A stretch of 64,000 nt of DNA from Megalonaias nervosa (lineage: Eukaryota; Mollusca; Bivalvia; Unionida; Unionidae). The notes below the pieces were generated by a model, which had not been told where the DNA came from, did no database searches, and saw nothing but the letters and a program-made list of their open reading frames with translations. Within the stretch, counting starts at the first letter, position 1. Every line of letters begins with the position of its first letter. A program made the position numbers and the translations under genes. The stretch spans positions 1 to 64,000 of the forward strand of contig JAECUM010093600.1 in NCBI GenBank assembly GCA_016617855.1, read 5' to 3'. This document shows, piece by piece, positions 52,639-64,000 of the stretch.

Positions 52639-53430
52639 TTAGGAGCAATCAGAAATAACGTGTCCTTTTTTCTTGCAATAGGTACACGTAGGAAGAGACA
52701 AGGATTCTGAATCAAGCTTATCATAAACTTGATTTTTAAAAGTTGTGCCAGATTGAGTTTTAGATGGAGTCGTATTAGGCTGAAATACCTTTTTACCAGT
52801 AGACTGCTGAGTGAAAGACTTGCCTACAACTGGAAGTTTATGAGCTAAGAAATATTTGTCAACATCAACAGCAGCATGTTCTAAGGTTTCGATCTTATAC
52901 TCATGAAGATACATCCTAAAGTCACTATGGACACAGTTCCTAAACTCTTCAACTAACATGAGTTGTCTGAGACTTTCGTAATCTTTGTTAACCTTTCTAG
53001 AATAGCACCACCTATCAAATTGTTGTGCTTTTTCTCTTGCAAATTCGACATAGGTCTGGTCAGTTGATTTTCTAGAATTCCTGAAATTTTGCCGATAAGC
53101 CTCAGGGACTAACGCATAACCCTTCAAGATACAGTCTTTAACCACATCATAGTCAGCACTCTGCTGTAGTGACAGTGAAATGTAAATATCACGAGCTCTA
53201 CCAGTAAGAACACATTGTAATAACTGAGTCCAGTGCTCCCTTGGCCATTTCAAATTTTCAGCAGCTTTTTCAAATTAAGGAAAACATTTGTCTACTTCTT
53301 TTTCGCTAAAAGGGGGTACTAGCCTAAAATTTTTTGTAATATCAAAACTTGAATTTGTATGTGAAGTGGGAATGTGTTTTTCACTGGCCAGTTCCATTTC
53401 ATTCAAAGATTTCAAACAAAATGTGAAATA
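52639..53430 (-). pseudogene. gag: Gag of LTR copy 2, N-terminally deleted
   Basis: 204 open codons (53253-52639) encode the capsid-like part and an intact zinc knuckle CTYCKKKGHVISDC (C-x2-C-x4-H-x4-C). Upstream, sequence joins directly to the leader region, so the Glu/Arg-rich N-terminal part seen in copies 1 and 3 is gone. Confidence 0.85.
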
Positions 53431-53531
53431 GTACTTGGGATTTATAAATTTATGAAAACTAGGGGAAATTAAATTTCAAAAAACAATTTTGTGAAATATT
53501 TTAGTCAAAATTCATGTATCCTAACACTCAC

Positions 53532-53666
53532 CTCTTAATGCTGAGCGCCAAGCGAAGCAGCTGTTTGTACCATTTTTTAGTCTTTGGTATGACTCGGCCG
53601 GGATTCAAACCCGCGACCTCCCGCATCGGAGGCGGACGCTCTACCACTAGGCCACCGGAGCGGTGG
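53532..53666 (-). mobile_element. tRNA-derived SINE, copy 2
   Basis: Read on the - strand: GCTCCGGTGGCCTAGTGGTA with box A, GGGTTTGAATCCCGG with box B, then a body ending TGGCGCTCAGCATTAAGAG. Same family as 34018-34150 on the same strand. It abuts the broken 5' end of LTR copy 2. Confidence 0.9.
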
Positions 53667-56041
53667 AAGGACCAGTCATCTATGCTCTAGAAAATACATT
53701 GAAAATTACAAATGTGTAACACTAATCACGTTTACAGCTTGTTCTGATAGTTAACATTTATATTTTTTCGTACCTTTGTCAAGAAGACTTTATTAGAACC
53801 ATGGGGCCTTCAGTCTTTGAACTATCTGATGTATAACAGTTATATTGTTTTGATCGTTCCTTGGAAAATCTGTTGATCTTATTTGGACTCGTGTAGTTAT
53901 AATTCTGCATTCATTTTCCGTCACTTCACAAAGAGTGGCTACTACACGCTTAACTTTTTATTGATCATTTTGTGGAAAAACAAGACTACCCATTTCAAGT
54001 TTTGTTTCAATGGAAGACAATTTTACGCCTCCACTAATTTCTTCTCTTGAAAGCTGATGCGAAGTAGATGTTCGATTTGCTCTGCATTAAGCACTTGAGT
54101 CACGAGAGATTGCATCACTCCCCGCGGCTTAAGTACTTAAAACAGAATCCATTAGTCCCTTCGATGATTGTATGGTCCTGGAGATGGCGTTTGGTCTCTT
54201 CCAATACAAGTGGTCATCTTTTGTAATCGAGAAAAAATATCAGCCTGTAATGTGCAGATAGATCAAAGTTTGCTTTGAAATTTATAAGGTTTAAAGGAAT
54301 TAACTGTTCTAAGTGAATACTTTCGGAAACTGGAGGTGGGGTGCAATTCAAAATGGACTATAGCCAAACGATAAATTCTTTCGTTGTACTAGAATTTCTT
54401 CTTTAAATATGTTACCTAGTCAAAATACCAAAGGAGAACTACTACTACTACTACTATTACTACTACTACTATTACGCAAATCCAGCCCTCCCATATGAAA
54501 CATTTTAGCTAAAAGAGCTAAAAGTCATCTGGTGGTCGGAGAGAGTGATCTCCCCTTGATATAGGAATTGGCATCAAAACCCATGAATATCACAGTTATT
54601 ACTGAGTGCAAGGTGCGCTCCCTATCTGGATTTAACTGCGGGGAGGATGGGTGGGATTTGCGAGGTAGTATATAGTAGTTCTCTTAAGGTATCATGATTG
54701 GGTAAGTATTCGCGAAGAAACAAATTTTCCTAGAATAAATTAGTTTCTCTGATACATTTTGCATTAGCACCGGTTCCGTGATCAATTTTACATTAATATT
54801 GATATATCTTATTATACTACAACGCAGATTTTGCCAAATTATGTGATCGATCCCTTACTCAAATATTGTACATTGTGGCTCCATTATGTTAAAAAAAATC
54901 CATTCAAAGTCGATTCCTCAATAACTTGTGTGCCGGAATTGATATAAGGTGATAGGTGATAGACTTAATTTGCCAACGATTCAGACCAAAATATCATCTC
55001 TCCTCGATAAATGGGGTGGGGCAGGTGATATATTTGCCAAATGTTGCACGTTAGGGACTGCATCAGCTAAAACTTCCATCTGCAATTGATTCCTTGATAA
55101 ATTTTACATTGATACTACATATTGTTCTAGGTGACAGCCCAAAGTTTGCTTGACTTAGACTAGTGCTACAACGTAAGACACATCACCCGATATTTTTGTT
55201 CTAGGGGGTGATGGGTCTTACAGCCTAACTAACGGCGCTGTGTAGCGTGTTTTGATGTCGGCTAACAGTGTAACGAAAGTCAAATTTTCAGGAATATCAC
55301 ACACAACTGGCAACCAATAACGACGCTTTTCTACAAAGTAAAGTTATAATGATTTTGTCAGACTTTACTTACCCTGATGTCTTTTCTCTAATAAATTCAA
55401 ATTCTCACAAAAGAAATGAACCTTTTTTCAAGTTTCGTTGGCCTACATTTCAGTTGGCTGGAAAGCGATGAAAGCCGAGAATGCCGAAATCGGGTTAAGT
55501 TGAAATATTATTCTTTAACGAAACGAATAAAAATATATTATGCCTATTGGAACTGTAAGCAACGTTGGTTTCGTTCAAGAAACATATCCACCACATGAAC
55601 CTACTTGAACATACCTCGGCGTACCTCGACTACCGTCGCATTGCAACAAGTTCAAATGTATGTCAATGGAACATGAAAATGCATCCATTTGCTAGTGTCA
55701 TATTTTGATTCCACCAGGATAAAAATAGCACAGCAAGTACATTAATTACACATAAATTAGTGGAAGAGTGTCGATATAGGCTGCCAAGTGTGCGAGATAT
55801 TCCTGAAACTTTGACTACTCGTTCCGATGTCAGACATAGGAACACTCTATGCAAGGTCGTTATTTGGGTAGTAAGACACTAAAACAAAAACATGTGCTAT
55901 GTCTTACATTGTATGACTAGACTTAGACCAGATTATCAACCATCTTCAATTAGGTGTGAGGGTAGCGATACTTTGGCAAAGTTGGACATTTCTGACTATG
56001 TCGCCTAAACATTCCATTTGCACTTCATATTTCGAACAGTT
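53667..56041. other. No gene seen; (CTA)n microsatellite at about 54437-54474
   Basis: Only short open frames. Besides the trinucleotide run, a 15-bp inverted pair (GTAAGACACATCACC at 55161-55175 and GGTGATGGGTCTTAC at about 55206-55220) could form a hairpin. Nothing else is supported. Confidence 0.5.
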
Positions 56042-56927
56042 TGTTACGAATATGTAATTTAATTACTTGTGTGTTAATTTTACATTCTTTTAATTTTATT
56101 TTTGTATCATTACATTTTATTGTAATGATTATTTTCACGGGATCTGATATTTTTGAAAGAGATATTATGTTTAAATAAAACGTAGTATGACTCGCATAAG
56201 CACGATTTTATCTTGCTATGGTTTGTCGACTGAGTAAACACTACGCGAAAACGATCGGTTATTACTAAGGTCATTTTCTGGCCTACGTGTAACATTGCAT
56301 TGTTTACTGCGCTATTTGATGATGAAATAACCACGCGTTCCATCGTGCGCGCCTGGAATGACGTCTTAGTTCAGTTTAAAAATACTCAGATCCCCGTGAA
56401 ATATTCAGTCGTATAATATATCTTCAAGAAGAATGATATATTTCTATTAGGTGCCGTAAAGAGTTGTATTTTTCCATCTTTGGAGCTCTAGATGTTTTAT
56501 CATAGATGACAGCTTGTTCAGAAGTTCATCTATTTTTTTAGAATATAATAATTTATTCCCTGGAGAACGATACAAGTGACAAAGACATTCGATGGAAATT
56601 TATTCTAAATTGAAACATTACAATTTATGGTTCAACGTGAAACTCTTGACATTCGTATAAAGACTTCACCTGACGTCATCATCCTCCATCTTGGAACGTC
56701 ATCAAGATTCGAACCTGGATTCAGTTAAAACTATTTAGTGATAGGACTTGTATTTTTTCAGTACTAGGATAAATGTTTGGATTGTCTTCACAAACTGTAA
56801 GTCCTATTTTCTATTTTCACCTTTTCACCGTGTTTTCTAGGGAAATAAATTATTTTTGTTAAAACTCACAAAGCTTGTTGGTTTCACTCTTTTCTTTCGT
56901 TACTTTTGAACGAGCCTATACGTAACA
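56042..56927 (+). mobile_element. Solo LTR of the same Ty3/Gypsy family
   Basis: 886 bp from TGTTACGAATATG to ACGTAACA, flanked by target duplication AGTT (56038-56041 and 56928-56931). The interior aligns with the 3' LTR of copy 1. It is the product of LTR-LTR recombination. Confidence 0.93.
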
Positions 56928-56967
56928 AGTTGCATGCATGCAAGCAACCCCTTAAATGCCGTGGCTG

Positions 56968-56984
56968 GGGGGGGGGGGCAGGGC
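56968..56984 (+). other. Poly-G run
   Basis: Thirteen uninterrupted G within GGCTGGGG...CAGGG, directly downstream of the solo LTR. Confidence 0.8.
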
Positions 56985-57220
56985 CACTAGAGTTGTATAC
57001 GGTGGGGGGCCAAGTTTTCCAGGAGGTGGCAGAATTTCTTGCTACACCACTGCATTAATAGTGTTACATTGATATTGGTGTATCTTTGTACATAGAATAT
57101 ATTCGTCGTGTGTCATTTGGCAAGGTACATTCATTGCCTCAGCATCATATGAACTTTAACGTGCTGACGTGTTGTAAGATATTCCCTAAAAAAAGGCAAA
57201 CATAATAGACCTTCCTAACC

Positions 57221-58783
57221 TTCATAGTATAGCTATATTTATAGAAAGATACTATTCAATCAGCATTTATAGTATAGCTAGATTTATAGAAAGGTGCTCT
57301 TCAATCATCATGCATAGTATAACTAGATTTATAGAAAGATGCTATTCAATCATCATGCATAGTATAACTAGATTTATTGAAAGATACTATTCAATCAACA
57401 TTCATAGTATAGCTAGATTTATAGAAAGATACTATTTAATCAACATTCATAGTATAGCTAGATTTACAGGAAGATGCTATTCAATAAACGCTCATAGTAT
57501 AGCTAGACTTACAGATTATTCAATCAGCATTCCTAGTACAGCTGGATTGATAAAGATACTGTTTGATCAGCATTCATAGTATAGTTAGATTTATAGAAAG
57601 ATACTATTCAATCAACATTCATAGTATGCTTAGATTAACAGAAATATAATATTAAATCAGCATTTATTGCATAGCTAGATTTGTAGAAAGATTCTATTCA
57701 ATCAGCATTCATGGCATAGCTAGATTTATAGAAAGATACTATACAAGCAACATTCATGGCATAGCTAGATTTATAGAAAGATGCTATTCAACCAGCATTC
57801 ATGGCATAGCTACATTTATAGCCTATTCAGTCAATATTCATAGTATAGCTAGATTTATAGAAAGATACTATTCAATCAGCATTCATAGTATAGCTAGGTT
57901 TATCGAAAGATACTATTCAATCAGCATTCATGGCATAGCTAGATTTATAGAAAGATAATATTCAATCAACATTCATGGTATAGCTAGATTTATAGAAAGA
58001 TACCATTCAATCAACATTCATGGCATAGCTAGATGTATAGAAGGATACTATTCAATCAGCATTCATAGTATAGCTAGATTTATAGAAAGATACTGTTCAA
58101 TCAGCATTCATAGTATAACTATATTTATAGAAAGATACTATTCAATCAGCAATCATGGCATAGCTAGATTTATAGCCTATTCAATCGGTATTCATAGTAT
58201 AGCTAGATTTATAGAAAGATACTATTCAGTCATCATTCATAGTATAGCTAGATTCATAGAAAGATGCTATTCAATCAGCATTGGTAGCATAGCTAGATTT
58301 ATAGAAATATACTATTCAATCAGCATTTATAGCATAACTAGATTTATAGAAAGATGCCATTTAATCAGCATTCATATTATAACTAGATTGATAGAAAGAT
58401 ACTATTCAATCAACGTTCTTAGTATAGCTAGACTTATAGACTATTAAATCAGCATTCCTAGTGTAGTTGGATTGATAAAAATACTGTTTGATCAGCATTC
58501 ATAGTATAACTAGATTTATAGAAAGATACTATTCAATCAGCATTCATTGTATAACTAGATTTATAGAAAGATACTATTCAGTCAGCATTCATATTATAAC
58601 CATTTTTATAGAAAGATGCTATTCAGTCAGAATTCATAGTATAGCTAGATGTATAGAAAGATGCTATTCAATCAGCATTCACAGTATAAATAGGTTTATA
58701 GAAAGATGCTATTCAATCATTATTCATGGTATAGCTAAATTTATAGAAACGTGCTATTGAATCAGCATTCATAGCATGACTAT
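57221..58783. repeat. Minisatellite of about 45-bp units, some 34 copies
   Basis: The unit contains ATAGTATAGCTAGATTTATA and GAAAGATACTATTCAATCAG. Units vary by substitutions, and a few are shortened near 57.5, 57.8 and 58.4 kb. Because 45 is a multiple of three, it gives spurious open frames (HSIARFIERYYSI). It ends exactly where LTR copy 3 starts. Confidence 0.95.
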
Positions 58784-59870
58784 TGTTACGTATATGTAAT
58801 TAAAATTGCTTCTGTGTTAGTTTTAAGATTCTATTTTATTTACTTTTGTTTCGTTACATTTTATTGTAATGATTATTTTGACGGGATTCGATATTTTCTT
58901 TCAGTAAATTCTGTTTATCTAAAACGAAAAAGATATTGCATTAGCACTATTTTTAACTCACTATGGTACATAGAATTTGTAAACACTACGCGAAAACGAT
59001 TGGCTATTGCCAAGGTCATTTCGGTCTACGTGTAGTCTGAATAAACAATGTTTTATTTTTAAATTTATTTCAGAGTGAGAATCTGGTACTTAGATAGGGC
59101 TATTCTTGCATACGTGACAAATGGCATTTTATATTATTGCGATGTTCAAATTAGTAAATCGCGCAGCCTATCACGTGTAGTACAATGTGACCTAAAATCG
59201 AGGCATAAAACAGTTATCTTCTACTAGATCGGGTCAGAGTCGTTCTTAACACCTTGAGGAAACAAGGTGTTCTAATTGTTGTTATCAGTTTGATTTTCAT
59301 TGTTTTTGGAATTTAATAATTTATTCTCTAGGAAACTAAACAAGTGTACCTTTTTTATAAAAAGTTCTGGGAGAAAGAAACTCAGTGGAAATTTATTCTG
59401 GAGTTATACGGAAAGATAAACTATGATTCAATTGAGGAATTGTTGCCATCTGTCCAACGACCACATCTGACGTCATCATCTTCCATATTGGAACGTCATC
59501 GAGATTCGAGCCTGGATTGTATTAGAACTATTTAGTGATAGGACTTGTATTTTTCATTCTTAGGATTAAATTTTGGATTATATTCACAAACCATAAGTCC
59601 TATTTCCAATTTTTACATTGTTTTCCAGGGAAATAAATTATTTTAGTACAATATACAAAGTTTGTTGACTTCACTCTTTTCTCTTGTTATTATTGTACAA
59701 GCCTACAGGGAAATGGAGAAAATTGGGGGCTCGTTTGGGATATATAAATTTTGGTTAAATATTTCAGAAAATTGTTTTTACAAATTTAAATTTCCCTAGT
59801 TTTCAAATCCCAAGTACTATTTTACATTTTGTTTGAAATCATTAGTGAAAACAACAGGCTTTCATTCACA

Positions 59871-60282
59871 ATGTCATCAAAAGTGGAAACTTTTCTTTCT
59901 AGTCCCACTCAGGAGTAGTTGGATAGTCTGAAAAAAGATGAGTTGCTTGAACTTGTCAGAAAGTACGATCTTTCTGAAGCAAAATCTTCCTTAACGAAAA
60001 AGAAATTAAAAATATTTTGATTCAATATTTGGTAGAGAAGAATGTTTTTGATAAAAGTGTTTTGGCTTCGGTCAGTAAGTCGGTATCAGACTTTGACATA
60101 AAAGTAATGGAATTAAAAATGAAATACAAGATGGAATTGGAGTTAAGGAAGCTCGAGCATCAGAAAGAGGAAAGAGAGAAAGATAAACACATGCTTTATG
60201 AAAAAAAGAGGAGAAAGAGAAACAATTGCAGTTGCAATTTGAAAAAGAGGAGAGACAGGAGAGGGAGAAAGATAAACAATTA

Positions 60283-60330
<48 letters not shown>

Positions 60331-61150
60331 TAATTACAAAGAGAGAAGTATGAAAGGGAATTTCAAATTAGAATGAAAGAATTTGAGCTGGCAAGTGAAA
60401 AGCACGATTCCGCTTCACATACAAATTCAAGTTTTGACATTACAAGAAATATCAGGTTAGTGCCCTCTTATATCGAAAAGGAAGTAGACAAATATTTTAT
60501 TTATTTTGAAAAAGTTGCTGAAAATTTAAAATGGCCAAGGGAGCATTGAACTCAATTATTGTAATGTTTACTTTTTGGCAAGGCCCGAGATATCAATGCA
60601 TCCCTGTCAGTACGGCAAAGTTCTGAATATGATTTGGTTAAGGAGTGCATCTTAAGGGGTTATGCGTTAGTCCCTGAGGCTTATCGACAAAAATTCAAAA
60701 AGTATAAAAAAGATGCTGGACAAACTTATGTTGAATTTGCTAGAGAAAAAGAGCAGTTATTTATGAGATGGTGCTTAGCCGAGAAAGTTGAACATGATTA
60801 TGAAGGTCTTGAATAACTTGTGTTACTTGAAGAGCTCAAACATTGTGTTCCTAATGACGTTAAGAACCATCTTGAAGAGCACACGATTGAAACCTTGGAA
60901 AATGCTGCTCTTGCTGCTGATGAGTATTCCTTAACTCATAAAGTTCCTGTTGTAAGCAAATCTTTCACTCAACAGTCTACTGGTAGAAAGGTATTTCAGC
61001 CCAATACGACTCCTTCTAAAACTCAGTCTGGCACAACTTCTAAAAATCAAGCTTCTGATAAACTTGATTCAAAATCCTTGTCTCTTCCTATGTGTACCTA
61101 TTGCAAGAAAAAAAGGGCACGTCATTTCGGATTGCTTCAAGTCGAAATAT
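59871..61150 (+). pseudogene. gag: Gag of LTR copy 3
   Basis: ATG 59871, TAG at about 59916, a charged Glu/Lys/Arg region with a (GA)n run at about 60290-60327, then the capsid-like part (60634-61100) with TAA near 60814. The zinc knuckle is split by a frameshift near 61110. Confidence 0.85.
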
Positions 61151-64000
61151 AGGCATCAGATTCAAGATAGACCTATCCCAAATGCTCTTATTTCTAAGAG
61201 GCAAAGGTCACGGTCATGTATTGAAAGCAATACATTTGTTGGGTATAATAAACCCCAGTCTGATTTTATCATGGAGAATTATGAACCATTCATGTCGAAG
61301 GGTTCTATATCACTCTTGGGTGATTTGGACAATCCTATCCCTATTAAAATTTTAAAGGATATAGGAGCTTCTCAGAGTCTTTTATTATCAGGTACTTTGC
61401 CTTTTTCTGAGACGCCCTGTTCTATTGAGAGTGTTCTCATTCAAGGAGTAGAGTGCGGTTTTGTTAATGTTCCTCTCCATTCTGTAAATTTGTCATCAGA
61501 CTTAGTTTCAGGACCTATGACAGTCGGTATAGTGTCTTCTTTACCCGTTGAGGGCATTCATTTGTTGCTAGGCAACGACCTAGCTGGAGACAAGGTTGTG
61601 GTTATATCCAATTGTAACTGAGAAGCCTTCTTTGGATCAGAAAGTTGATCTAATTGAAAAAGAATACCCTGAGTTATACCCAGCTTGTGCAGTTACCAGA
61701 GCTATGGCAAAGAAAGCTCTTGAGAATGATTTTGATAAGGAAAGTATTCCTTTAGCTGACACATGTATTGGTCAGGCTTTTGATGAGGTCACTTTCACTC
61801 CTAATTTGGATCAATCAAAAGGTACTGATCACAGTGATCCTCTTTTAACTCCTCATTCTCTTTTATCTAATCAGGGTGATAAACGACAATCACTTGTCGT
61901 CGAACAGGAATAAGATCCTGAGATCTCCTGTTTGTTTCAGCGGGCCATTAGTAAAACTGAAGCCACTGAAGTACCTGTCTGTTATTTCATTAAAAATGGA
62001 ATCCTTATGAGAAAATGGAGACCTCCCGAGGTACCTGATAATGACGAGTGGTCAGTGAACTATCAGATTGTAGTTCCAAAATCTTACAGACAGGAAATAC
62101 TTAGTTTGGCCCATGAAACTCCTCTGGCTGGTCATCTAGGGATAAATAAAACTTATCACAAGATCTTGACTCACTTTTATTAGCCAAAAATCAAAAGTGA
62201 TGTTGTGAAATTTTGTAGATGTTGTCATACTTGTCAAATGGTAGGAAAACCCAATGAAAAGATACCTAAGGCTCATCTGCAACCTATTCCTGCATTTGAC
62301 GAACCATTTAGCAGAATTATGGTAGATTGTGTTGGTCCCTTACCTAAGACCAAGTCAGGCAACCAATATTTGTTGACCATTATGTGTGCGTCAACAAGAT
62401 TCCCAGAGGCAATTCCTTTGAGGAATATTAAAACGAAAACCATAGTAAAAGCTTTGATAAAGTTTTTTTACTCAGTTTGGTCTTCCCAAATCTGTCCAAT
62501 TGGATCAAGGGTTAAATTTTATATCTGGAATTTTCCTGCAAGCTATGCATGAATTAGGCATTCAACAATTTAAATCTTCTGCCTACCACCTTGAGAGCCA
62601 AGGGGAATTAGAAAGATTTCATCAGACTTTAAAGAATATGATTCGGTCATTTTGCTTTGAAACGAGTAAAGATTGAAATGAAGGCATTCATTTACTTTTG
62701 TATGCTGTTAGGGAGTCTATTCAAGAATCTTTAGGATTCAGTCCCTTTGAACTAGTTTTCGGACATACTGTGCGTGGACCTTTGAAGTTGTTGAAAGAGA
62801 AACTTGTTTCTAATGAAGATAATGAGCTTAATCTTCTCGATTATGTTTCTGATTTTATGTACAAATTGTCAAAGGCTTGTGAAGACGCAAGAGCAAATCT
62901 GCGCTCTACTCATTCAAGAATGAAATCAAGATATGATAAAAACTCAAGGGATAGGAGTTTTCAGCCTGGTGATAGAGTTCTAGCTCTCTTGCCAATTCCA
63001 CAAAATCCCCTTCAGGCCAAGTATTATGGTCCATACACGGATGAAAAGAAAGTAAATGATTTACATTACATCATAAATACTCCTGGTAGGCGAAAACAAA
63101 AACAACTTTGCCACATTAACATGTTAAAGGAGTATATTAAAAGAGATAGCCAAGTAAATCATGCAATTAATTTAGTTGTACCTGTCCCACTCACTGAGGA
63201 ATTAAGTGAAGGAATTCAATCGGAGTCTACTGATTTTGGAGCAACAAATCTTCAGAATTCGGAAATTATGAAAAATCTGGACCAGAAACTTTTACATTTG
63301 CAACAGCAAGAAAGAAATGAAGTTAAACAGTTATTATTCGAATATGAGCACTTGTTCCCAGATATTCCTACGAGGAAAAACACAATTTTTCATGACGTTG
63401 AAATTGTAGATTCAAAATCTGTGAAACAACACCCATACTTGATGAACCCTCTCAAGCAGGAATACTTGAAAAAGGAAATTCAATATTTCCTGGAGAACGA
63501 TTTCATAGAGTCCAGTAAAAGTGATTGGAGTTCACCATTTATACTTGTTCCGAAACCGGATAAAACTTTCCGTATGTGCACTGATTATAGGAAGGTGAAC
63601 AGTGTGACAAAAACAGATTCATTTCCATTACCAAGAATCGATGATTGTATTGATATAATTGGAAATGCCAAGTACGTCACCAAATTTGACTTTCTGAAGG
63701 ATTTTGGCAAATTCCACTAACGGAAAGAGCAAAGGAAATTTCGGCTTTTGTGACTGCAGATGGACTCTATCAATATAAAGTAATGCCGTTCGGAATGAAG
63801 GGTTCCCCAAGTACCTTTCAACTCTTGATGAATATGATTACCTCTGGTCTAGAGAATTGTGATGCTTGCATTGATGATGTCATCATCTACAACGACACCT
63901 GGAAAGAACATCTAGCCACGATCGGAAATTCTTTGAAAGACTCACTGATGCAAATTTGACAATCAGTTTATCTAAAAGTGAGTTTTGCCGTGCTTGTGTA
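61151..64000 (+). pseudogene. pol: Pol of LTR copy 3: protease, integrase, start of reverse transcriptase
   Basis: Protease region about 61280-61620 with the catalytic motif altered (DIGASQSLL, the Thr after Asp replaced by Ile). Integrase: HETPLAGH..CRCCHTC and MVDCVGP (61932-62552), second Asp region and GELERFHQ (about 62500-62620). Then one open frame 62698-63720 runs from the integrase C-terminus (KYYGPYT) straight into reverse transcriptase (NPLKQEYLKKEIQY, LVPKPDKTFRMCTDYRK). After a frameshift at about 63700 the YIDD-equivalent (CIDD) lies at 63868-63879. The single frame shows directly that integrase precedes reverse transcriptase. Confidence 0.92.

Larger units (their letters stand above)
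48445..53530 (-). mobile_element. Ty3/Gypsy element (Gmr1-like order), copy 2, 5' truncated
   Basis: On the - strand a 3' LTR (48445-49389, 945 bp, TGTTACGTGTAGG...TACGTAACA) follows the pol and gag remains. The 5' LTR, primer-binding site and the charged N-terminal half of gag are missing; homology ends at about 53530, where a SINE begins. It shares with copy 1 the same integrase deletion. Confidence 0.92.
58784..64000 (+). mobile_element. Ty3/Gypsy element (Gmr1-like order), copy 3, runs off the window
   Basis: A 5' LTR from 58784 (TGTTACGTATATG) to about 59715; its end is degraded (GCCTACAGGG where the other LTRs have ACACGTAACA). The primer-binding site TGGGGGCTCGTTTGGGAT (59724-59741) matches the tRNA-Pro type used by some retroviruses. 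Gag, protease, integrase and reverse transcriptase follow. It keeps the integrase centre that copies 1 and 2 lack. Confidence 0.92.

Noticed and set aside
57310..58760. Repeat protein HSIARFIERYYSI
   Set aside because: The frame is a by-product of a 45-bp minisatellite with shortened units that break it repeatedly.

Overview
The window looks like genomic DNA of an invertebrate animal. It is AT-rich with long gene-poor stretches, it carries two copies of one tRNA-derived SINE family and several Ty3/Gypsy LTR elements of the type with integrase before reverse transcriptase, and it holds large pieces of a Polinton/adintovirus-like DNA element. The SINE resembles sequences I associate with bivalve molluscs, but I cannot prove the host from sequence alone.

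Layout. 1-5 kb: gene-poor, with an AT microsatellite, a perfect fold-back, and the C-terminal part of a hAT-type transposase-like gene. 5.0-31.6 kb: a virus-like element about 26.6 kb long. Its left part (5.0-9.5 kb, + strand) is a capsid block: the C-terminal half of a double-jelly-roll major capsid protein, a pX/mu-like basic protein, an adenain-like protease, a spike-like protein and a penton/minor-capsid-like protein. A protein-primed family B DNA polymerase follows on the - strand (14.5-10.6 kb), badly broken. At 15.0-17.4 kb there is a nearly identical inverted repeat with about 790 bp arms and a helix-turn-helix protein gene across it. The right part carries a primase/origin-binding-helicase gene (21.6-18.2 kb), a second replication gene (divergent family B polymerase, then SF1 helicase, then HNH; 25.9-29.4 kb, broken), a NUMOD/HNH endonuclease, four copies of a cysteine-rich small protein, a retroviral-type integrase (intact), a zinc-ribbon phospholipase A2 (frameshifted) and the genome-packaging ATPase (intact), plus a partial second copy of the ATPase.

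31.6-37.2 kb: low-complexity and repeat-rich DNA with a 44-bp minisatellite in a higher-order pattern, and an intact orphan gene (190 aa) that has a TATA box upstream and a canonical histone-type 3' stem-loop 23 nt after its stop. A capsid fragment lies at 36.8 kb. 37.2-43.6 kb: LTR element copy 1 (both LTRs, 4-bp TSD). 43.9-44.6 kb: a related fragment. 45.2-45.9 kb: a remnant of a spike-like gene. 48.4-53.5 kb: LTR copy 2 on the - strand, 5' truncated against a SINE. 56.0-56.9 kb: a solo LTR with TSD. 57.2-58.8 kb: a 45-bp minisatellite. 58.8-64.0 kb: LTR copy 3, running off the window.

If the virus-like block is one element, it joins a Polinton morphogenesis and integration set to two extra replication genes, so it would have encoded three replication enzymes. 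Most structural genes and both polymerases have frameshifts or stops, while integrase, ATPase and nearly all of the primase-helicase are open, so this copy is a decaying endogenous one. No gene is restored here; breaks are only described.
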